Assembly: GCA_900551925.1 (NCBI GenBank) | Contig: URXR01000021.1 | Location: 1-18,495, forward strand | DNA from: an uncultured Mycoplasmatota bacterium | GTDB taxonomy: Bacteria; Bacillota_I; Bacilli_A; RF39; UBA660 | Direction: 5' to 3' | DNA length: 18,495 nt | Shown: one piece after another, positions 14,137-18,495 of the stretch | Layout: each line of letters opens with the position of its first letter | Numbering within the stretch: position 1 is the first letter of the stretch | Position numbers and translations under genes: made by a program | The notes under the pieces: model-generated | Database searches by the model: none | Told to the model about the DNA's origin: nothing | What the model saw: only the letters and a program-made list of their open reading frames with translations

Positions 14137-14813
14137 TATCTATTACCTCCAAACTCTAGGACATACCAGTCAGCTATATCATCTAAAATTGAAACCATCA
14201 TTTCATAATTACTAACTGTTAAATCAAACCAACTAGCAGTCTGATTATAAATACTAGATCTAAAAGTATTAGTAGAAAAACTATATGCACTATTACCAAG
14301 TCCCGCTTTTGTTAAATATTCTGCATTATTAATAACTATTTCTCTTTTTTCATCAACAAGTTCTTTAACATCATCAAATGTATCTGAATCTTTATACATC
14401 ATTGAAATACTATAAGGAATAGAAAATAAACAACTATTATTATATTCATTTAAAATCTTGTTATTAGCATTATAAATATCTACAACATTAACAAAAGATC
14501 CATCCTTTAAATTATTAAACTTATCCTCATCAAATATTTTTTTACAACCCATATAATAATCATATATAGGCTTAGCAGTAGTAGCATAACTAACATTATC
14601 TACATCAACCGAATTCATTTTTTTATCAACGTCATCTAAAACTTCCATATATTTTAGATAACCATCAGAAGAAGAAACATTAACCTCATACTGATATGAA
14701 ACTTCCTTATAATGATAAATATTTACAATAAACAAAAAAGAAATAAAAGCAAAAGCTATAATTAACACACTATTTGCTAATACTTTCAAAAAATCAATAA
14801 AAAATTCTCTCAT
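14136..14813 (-). CDS. Unrecognised membrane-anchored protein with a large extracellular part
   Basis: A 225-aa protein starting MREFF at 14811-14813, where GAGGAGG lies at the right distance; a longer frame adding MCEEVVI would swallow that site. One hydrophobic segment (about 10-33) is followed by a mostly polar, helical domain (34-225) rich in N, D, S and Y. It contains SSDGYLKYMEVLDDVDKKM, two Cys in the exposed part and aromatic YDYYMGCKKIF. No signal-peptidase site of the SFA type is evident, so it probably stays anchored. It lies between the 210-aa matrix-like protein and the four-helix protein, with a 1-nt stop/start overlap downstream. Function unknown. Confidence 0.8.
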   Translation of the reverse strand: MREFFIDFLKVLANSVLIIAFAFISFLFIVNIYHYKEVSYQYEVNVSSSDGYLKYMEVLDDVDKKMNSVDVDNVSYATTAKPIYDYYMGCKKIFDEDKFNNLKDGSFVNVVDIYNANNKILNEYNNSCLFSIPYSISMMYKDSDTFDDVKELVDEKREIVINNAEYLTKAGLGNSAYSFSTNTFRSSIYNQTASWFDLTVSNYEMMVSILDDIADWYVLEFGGNR

Positions 14814-14826
14814 TATAACTACCTCC

Positions 14827-15459
14827 TCACACACTTATATTAACTTTAAAACTAAAGCTAACAGCATCATTTACTTTATCAGACCAAACTTTAAGAATTA
14901 AATTATCACTAGAATTAGATTTAATAGTAACATTTTTAATAACGTTAACTTCATTGTTCTCGAAATTACCTGAAGCAATTTCTATATTATTACTAACTAA
15001 ACTATAAGAAATAAGATTAAGAACATTTTCATTCCCATCATAATTATTATCAATAACTTCTACTTTATAATCAATATCAACAGGATTTTCATTACTTACT
15101 TTTAAACTATAACTAAAAGCATTAGTAGAAGAATCATAATTCTTAAAAGATTTTATATTTCCTCCATAAGAGCTATTAGAATGAGAAACAAAAATATCAT
15201 ACCTAGTTATACTTGTATCAGCACCTTCTTGATTTTTAATATCTTTATCTAAATATATAAAACCAAAAAGTGCTGAAATAACTGCTAAAATGATTAAAAT
15301 AACTGCTAACACAATCAAAATTCTAATTCTTACTTTATATTCCGAAGATTGAACATAAACTACATCATTCTGATTTTTTTTATCATATAGCTCAATCTCT
15401 GGAATCTCTTCATCAAACATAAAATCTTCATCTTTTCTAAAGTCATTTTTCATCATCAT
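14827..15459 (-). CDS. Single-pass protein with a beta-rich extracellular domain, probable minor matrix component
   Basis: A 210-aa protein. An acidic cytoplasmic N-terminus (1-42), one membrane segment (about 46-70) and an extracellular beta-rich domain (75-210) with NAFSYSLKVSNENPVDIDYKV and LILKVWSDKVND. The domain ending in a strand KVNISV and the ILKVW piece recall the YVLRMW/YEFRMW strand of the TasA-like proteins, so distant kinship is plausible. It lacks the SFA cleavage motif, so it may stay anchored. Three tandem ATG codons start the frame; the first or second fits GGAGGTG best. The start overlaps the end of sipW by 17 nt, so translation is coupled. Confidence 0.75.
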   Translation of the reverse strand: MMMKNDFRKDEDFMFDEEIPEIELYDKKNQNDVVYVQSSEYKVRIRILIVLAVILIILAVISALFGFIYLDKDIKNQEGADTSITRYDIFVSHSNSSYGGNIKSFKNYDSSTNAFSYSLKVSNENPVDIDYKVEVIDNNYDGNENVLNLISYSLVSNNIEIASGNFENNEVNVIKNVTIKSNSSDNLILKVWSDKVNDAVSFSFKVNISV

Positions 15460-16072
15460 CCAGCACCTCCTTTAGTCTCTTTTTTGCATCATCTGTTCTC
15501 TTATCTTTTTTCAAAATAGAAACACTTTTTTTAGCTGTACGCCTACACAATTTCATAATGTCATAAATAACAATTCCCAAACAAGGAAGAAGCACTGCAA
15601 CAATCCAACCAGTTCTAGAAACTAAAAATTGTTGAATATAACCAGCTTTTGGTATTTTTAATATAACTTTACCAAGAACATTATCGCCATCAACTATTTC
15701 CCGATCCGCAGCATTATTATTATCTCCTTTAGTTTGATAAGAAAAGCCATCATTAACTAAAAAAGAATCAGAAACACGGTGAGTAACAGTAATTCCGCCA
15801 TTTACTTTAGAAACAAAAGTAATTACATCACCTTTATTATATTGATTATTATCATTTTTATAAGTTATTACCACATCTCCAGCTTTAATAGTAGGATACA
15901 TACTTTGCGTTAAAATAGTATAAAAATTTATTTTAACTTCACCAAGTTTATCATTACTAGCTAAAAAATTAACTCTTATAATATAAAAAATAATTAAAGC
16001 AATTAAAAGGATTAAAACTACAAAAATAGCAGATGAAATAATTTTTAATACTCTATTAATTATCTTTTTCAC
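15443..16072 (-). CDS. sipW: SipW-type (ER-type) signal peptidase I
   Basis: A 209-aa membrane protease. After an N-terminal membrane segment (about 13-32) comes the catalytic serine in TQSMYP (Ser57). ITVTHRV then has His98 where ordinary bacterial enzymes have Lys, which marks the ER-type SipW class. TKGDNNNAAD supplies the conserved Asp (D117). A second hydrophobic segment (about 155-173) leads to a Lys-rich cytoplasmic tail (174-209). SipW in B. subtilis cleaves TasA and TapA and is encoded with them, exactly the context seen here. The start is GTG (16070-16072) behind GAGAGGATG; an ATG just upstream runs into a stop at once. It should process the TasA-like proteins in this window. Confidence 0.93.
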   Translation of the reverse strand: MKKIINRVLKIISSAIFVVLILLIALIIFYIIRVNFLASNDKLGEVKINFYTILTQSMYPTIKAGDVVITYKNDNNQYNKGDVITFVSKVNGGITVTHRVSDSFLVNDGFSYQTKGDNNNAADREIVDGDNVLGKVILKIPKAGYIQQFLVSRTGWIVAVLLPCLGIVIYDIMKLCRRTAKKSVSILKKDKRTDDAKKRLKEVLDDDEK

Positions 16073-16089
16073 AATATCATCCTCTCAAC

Positions 16090-16944
16090 CTATTTATAAT
16101 AAGCATCTACCACTACCTTACAAGCAAATTTTCGAACCTTTTCATTTATATTTGCATCTTTACTAAGCCACATTCTAAATTCATAATCTGCCTTATAACT
16201 ACTGTCAACTGTTTTTCTATATAATACTTTTGCGCCATTACGATATTTACTATCAGGCAAACTAGAAATAGAATTAACTTCATTATTTAAAACAGATACA
16301 CCTTTCTTATTTTCAGTTAAATATACTCTCACATCTTTAGCTGAAATAGTATTTCCAGAAATAGGAACAAGAGAAATTTCATAAACCAAAGTCCCTTTAC
16401 TAGAAGAATTAAACTCTGCAACAACATCAAAATCAAAATATTGTTTATCTCCAGTTAAATTTTTTCCAACCTCATCTTCTGTAGGAAATACATTACTCAT
16501 ATTTATATAATTAGAATGTTCATTAAAAGTAAACAAAACCGAACCAGAATCTATTCCAGGATCTGTAGAAGGTTTATCATCTCCAGTACTAATATCTTCA
16601 TCATCCTTATTATCATTGGAATCTATTTCATTATCAGTAACATCACCAGTTTCATCCTTATCATTAGGAATTTTGTCTTTATCTGAATCTTTATCATCAT
16701 CTTCATCTACACCAACATCAATACCAACTTCAATAGCATTCTCGGAAGAACCATTAAAATACGTATCAAAAACAGCAAAAGATATAGAAGATACTAAAAA
16801 AATAAGAGCTAATAAAAACAGTAATAATAAAATAAAATATTTCTTATCTTCTTTACTAGTATCAACCTTTAATATTTCATCAGCAACTTCATCTGCAACA
16901 ACTTTTTCATCAAAAGAAAAATTATCCTGATTTTTATTTTCCAT
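16090..16944 (-). CDS. Membrane-anchored TasA-like protein with Asp-rich stalk
   Basis: A 284-aa protein. The ATG at 16942-16944 is preferred to GTG at 16953 because AGGTG stands just upstream at proper spacing. A cytoplasmic acidic N-terminus (1-35) is followed by one membrane segment (about 36-56) that ends SISFAVFD, like the SFA site of SipW substrates. Next comes a stalk (about 78-132) made mainly of D, K, N, S, E and T, then a TasA-like domain (135-284). That domain parallels the 202-aa TasA-like protein strand for strand: FPTEDEVGKNLTG versus LPISDEEGKALSG, VRVYLTENKKG versus VKVYLTKDGSP, YEFRMWLSKD versus YVLRMWIDQD. It is thus a paralogue of the presumed major subunit, placed on a stalk. 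It heads the sipW operon and may be the anchor or nucleator of the fibre, in the role TapA plays in Bacillus. The Asp-rich stalk may bind calcium. Confidence 0.82.
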   Translation of the reverse strand: MENKNQDNFSFDEKVVADEVADEILKVDTSKEDKKYFILLLLFLLALIFLVSSISFAVFDTYFNGSSENAIEVGIDVGVDEDDDKDSDKDKIPNDKDETGDVTDNEIDSNDNKDDEDISTGDDKPSTDPGIDSGSVLFTFNEHSNYINMSNVFPTEDEVGKNLTGDKQYFDFDVVAEFNSSSKGTLVYEISLVPISGNTISAKDVRVYLTENKKGVSVLNNEVNSISSLPDSKYRNGAKVLYRKTVDSSYKADYEFRMWLSKDANINEKVRKFACKVVVDAYYK

Positions 16945-16973
16945 AACACTCACCTATTATAACTTATACTACT

Positions 16974-17001
16974 ATATTACCACAAAAGAAATAATTTTAA
17001 A
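16974..17001 (-). promoter_or_regulatory. Candidate promoter of the stalk protein-sipW operon
   Basis: Minus-strand TTTAAA (16996-17001), a 16-nt spacer ending in TGG, then TAATAT (16974-16979): a TGn extended -10 with a poor -35, placed between the terminator of the tasA-like pair and the stalk-protein gene. Confidence 0.45.
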
Positions 17002-17019
17002 AGAGAAAATAACTATATT

Positions 17020-17050
17020 GACAAAAAAAAACTTCCAAAGAAGTTTTTTA
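17020..17050 (-). terminator. Terminator after the two TasA-like genes
   Basis: Minus-strand AAAAACTTC-TTTG-GAAGTTTTT, a 9-bp stem with 4-nt loop and a run of nine T in all, a few nucleotides after the stop codon. It should make the two major subunit genes much more abundant in mRNA than the sipW genes downstream. Confidence 0.9.
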
Positions 17051-17055
17051 TATTA

Positions 17056-17709
17056 TTAAGCTTGAGCAGCAGATACACCAACTTTAAAGCTAAATGTTTC
17101 AGATTTTGTTGTTTTCTTAACATTTTCAGTAGTTTGACCTTCATCAGTTGGTAAATCATAAGTATCAGCAACATAAGCAATAATAGTATAATTATCAGTT
17201 TGTCCACTTGCTGTAATTGTTCCACTAGTTAAAGCATAGTTACTAATTAATCCATTAGTTCCAGCTTGATCTTGTAATGAAGCAATTGTAACTCCAGCAG
17301 TTAAATCTGTATTTTCTGCTCCATGAGTACCAACAATTACATTACCTTCACCATCAAGTAAAGCAACTTTAATATGTTCAGCAGTTAAAGTTTCACCTGC
17401 TTGAATATTAGTAATTCCTAAATCATATTTAATTGACATAGAAGCATTACTATAATCTGCAGTAACTCCAAATTCAGCTTTATTTTTAGATTGTGCCACT
17501 CCTTTTTCATCACTCATTGGATATTGATTAGTAACAGTAAAATTATTGTCAGGATCAAAATTCATACTAACTGTACCAGTAGTAATGACATTTTCTTTTG
17601 AACCAGTTCCTGTAAATGAATACATTGCGAATGAAACACCTACAACTGCAATAACTAATACTAAAATACCAACAATTGATAGAATTAGCGTTTTCTTGTT
17701 ATTTTCCAT
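17056..17709 (-). CDS. TasA/camelysin-like secreted matrix protein (217 aa)
   Basis: A short basic start (MENNKKT), hydrophobic segment (about 8-27) and VSFAMYSFTGTGSKENVI, the SipW-type signal peptide with probable cleavage after Ala28. TTGTVSMNFDPDN and then YPMSDEKG (63-70) follow. The body is a beta-rich domain rich in T, A, N and G with few aromatic residues, ending FSFKVGVSAAQA with no sortase motif. In the TasA family such proteins form extracellular fibres or surface layers. It lies 43 nt behind the 202-aa paralogue with no signal between, so the two form one transcript. It starts at ATG 17707-17709 behind AAAGGAGA. It is more diverged from the stalk protein than the 202-aa paralogue is. 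Confidence 0.87.
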   Translation of the reverse strand: MENNKKTLILSIVGILVLVIAVVGVSFAMYSFTGTGSKENVITTGTVSMNFDPDNNFTVTNQYPMSDEKGVAQSKNKAEFGVTADYSNASMSIKYDLGITNIQAGETLTAEHIKVALLDGEGNVIVGTHGAENTDLTAGVTIASLQDQAGTNGLISNYALTSGTITASGQTDNYTIIAYVADTYDLPTDEGQTTENVKKTTKSETFSFKVGVSAAQA

Positions 17710-17752
17710 TTTTATCTCCTTTCACAAATTTTCAAAATTACTATAATTCCAA

Positions 17753-18361
17753 TTAAGCAATAGGAGTTACAGTAGAATCAACATTAACTTTTGCTTTGTA
17801 AGTCTTTGAAGTATCACTAGAAACAGCTACATCTTGATCAATCCACATTCTAAGAACGTAATTAGATGTTTTTGCTTCTTCACCAGTAGTAGTATAAACA
17901 TCTTGTGTACTATATAAAGTCTTAGAATCACCACGTGTTTCATAATTAGCAAGTGCAGAAATCTTAGTAGGTTGAACAACTGGAGATCCATCTTTAGTCA
18001 AATAAACCTTAACTTCATCATCAGTTAAAGTACTTTCAGCTACCTTAGTTAAACTAATAGTATAAGGTACTGTAAGAGCATTATCAGCTTTAGTAGAAAC
18101 AGTAAAATCAAATGTATTACCTTGACCACTTAAAGCTTTACCTTCTTCATCTGAAATAGGTAATGCATCTGCTATATTAATAGCATTACTTGGTTCAGTA
18201 TAACTAACCATAATAGTACCAGTTGCAATTGAATTAGAATTAGATGAATCAAAAGTAGTTTGATAAATTGCAAATGAAATTCCAATAACAGCAACAACTA
18301 AAATAGCTACCCCTAATACTGACAATAGTACTTTCTTTTGACTATTTTCCTTCATTTCCAT
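17753..18361 (-). CDS. TasA/camelysin-like secreted matrix protein (202 aa)
   Basis: First gene of the matrix locus. MEMKENSQKK, a hydrophobic segment (about 11-29) and GISFAIYQTTFDSS give a SipW-type signal peptide with likely cleavage after Ala31. ATGTIMVSY and LPISDEEGKALSG (68-80) follow, then a beta-rich domain with VKVYLTKDGSP (117-127) and YVLRMWIDQD (168-177), ending KVNVDSTV. It has no LPxTG motif, so it is probably released or assembled like TasA. ATG at 18359-18361 lies 6 nt after AGGAGG. A good promoter precedes it. It is the closest relative of the stalked domain at 16090-16944. Confidence 0.88.
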   Translation of the reverse strand: MEMKENSQKKVLLSVLGVAILVVAVIGISFAIYQTTFDSSNSNSIATGTIMVSYTEPSNAINIADALPISDEEGKALSGQGNTFDFTVSTKADNALTVPYTISLTKVAESTLTDDEVKVYLTKDGSPVVQPTKISALANYETRGDSKTLYSTQDVYTTTGEEAKTSNYVLRMWIDQDVAVSSDTSKTYKAKVNVDSTVTPIA

Positions 18362-18384
18362 ACATATCCTCCTTTACTATAACA

Positions 18385-18413
18385 ATAGTACAATATCTTA
18401 AATCAAAAATCAA
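18385..18413 (-). promoter_or_regulatory. Promoter of the TasA-like gene pair
   Basis: Minus-strand TTGATT (18408-18413), 17-nt spacer, TACTAT (18385-18390), about 24 nt before the start codon. The -35 overlaps a possible stop codon of an upstream gene at 18410-18412. Confidence 0.6.
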
Positions 18414-18493
18414 GAGGATTTCATAATTTTGTTAATCCTTCGTGAATTTTCATTTGGAATTCCGTTTTTAAGTAAAAAACTGAAATAAGTCTG
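18410..18493 (-). other. Right-edge stretch, possible end of an unidentified leftward gene
   Basis: One minus frame entering from the right edge stays open for 27 codons, reads ...KNGIPNENSRRINKIMKSS and stops at TGA 18410-18412. Another frame is open for 24 codons, so the choice is uncertain and the piece is too short to identify. No terminator is visible before the matrix promoter. Confidence 0.3.
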
Positions 18494-18495
18494 AT

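Noticed and set aside
16616..16930. A 104-codon plus-strand frame rich in Ser
   Set aside because: It is the reverse of the Asp-rich stalk (GAT codons read as ATC and TCA-type codons on the other strand) and has no start signals of its own.
17013..17225. A minus-strand Leu-rich 70-codon frame overlapping the 217-aa TasA-like gene
   Set aside because: It lies in another frame of a well supported secreted protein, runs through that gene's terminator and has the Leu-rich composition of a frame-shifted read.
1..18495. Mycoplasma-like genetic code (TGA = Trp)
   Set aside because: TGA ends yabP, yabG and the lipoprotein gene where the families or the next start expect it, and Trp is encoded by TGG in the conserved genes.

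Overview
The window is very AT-rich and every supported gene reads leftward (minus strand). It looks like a low-GC Firmicute of the Bacilli / gut Mollicutes-like kind. TGA acts as a normal stop: yabP, yabG and the lipoprotein gene end with TGA at the expected place, so this is not a TGA=Trp Mycoplasma. Read right to left, the core gene order is ksgA - yabG - veg - spoVG - yabP - yabQ - divIC - tilS - ftsH - dusB - lysS. This is the gene order of the origin-proximal arm in Bacillus subtilis with several genes missing, so oriC probably lies beyond the right edge. The species cannot be named from sequence alone.

Right part (about 13.6-18.4 kb): a SipW/TasA-type extracellular matrix locus. Two short secreted TasA/camelysin-like proteins (202 and 217 aa) share one promoter and end at a strong terminator. 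A second unit follows with its own candidate promoter. It encodes a membrane-anchored TasA-like protein with an Asp-rich stalk (284 aa), an ER-type SipW signal peptidase, a second single-pass protein with an extracellular domain (210 aa), and two unrecognised membrane proteins (225 and 187 aa). A further TasA-like gene is cut by the left edge of the window (1-271), 14-18 kb from the main locus.

Middle part (about 8.9-13.5 kb): rRNA dimethylase KsgA, the sporulation protease YabG and Veg form an operon. SpoVG has its own promoter and terminator, YabP/YabQ overlap, and DivIC has its own promoter. TilS and FtsH are adjacent and probably cotranscribed. The YabG/YabP/YabQ/SpoVG set suggests a bacterium that sporulates or descends from sporulators. 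FtsH carries an unexpected Rho_N/SAP-like C-terminal tail.

Left part (1-6.8 kb): a lipoprotein, DusB and an unrecognised 517-aa protein form one unit. lysS sits behind a clear T-box leader with its own strong promoter. Beyond it is a YfcC/DcuC-type permease with a Lys/Ser/Thr-rich internal loop.

A recurring architectural trait is that the stop codon lies inside the intrinsic terminator hairpin (lysS, ftsH, divIC, the last gene of the matrix operon, weakly veg). No tRNA, rRNA, CRISPR, insertion sequence or long repeat was seen.
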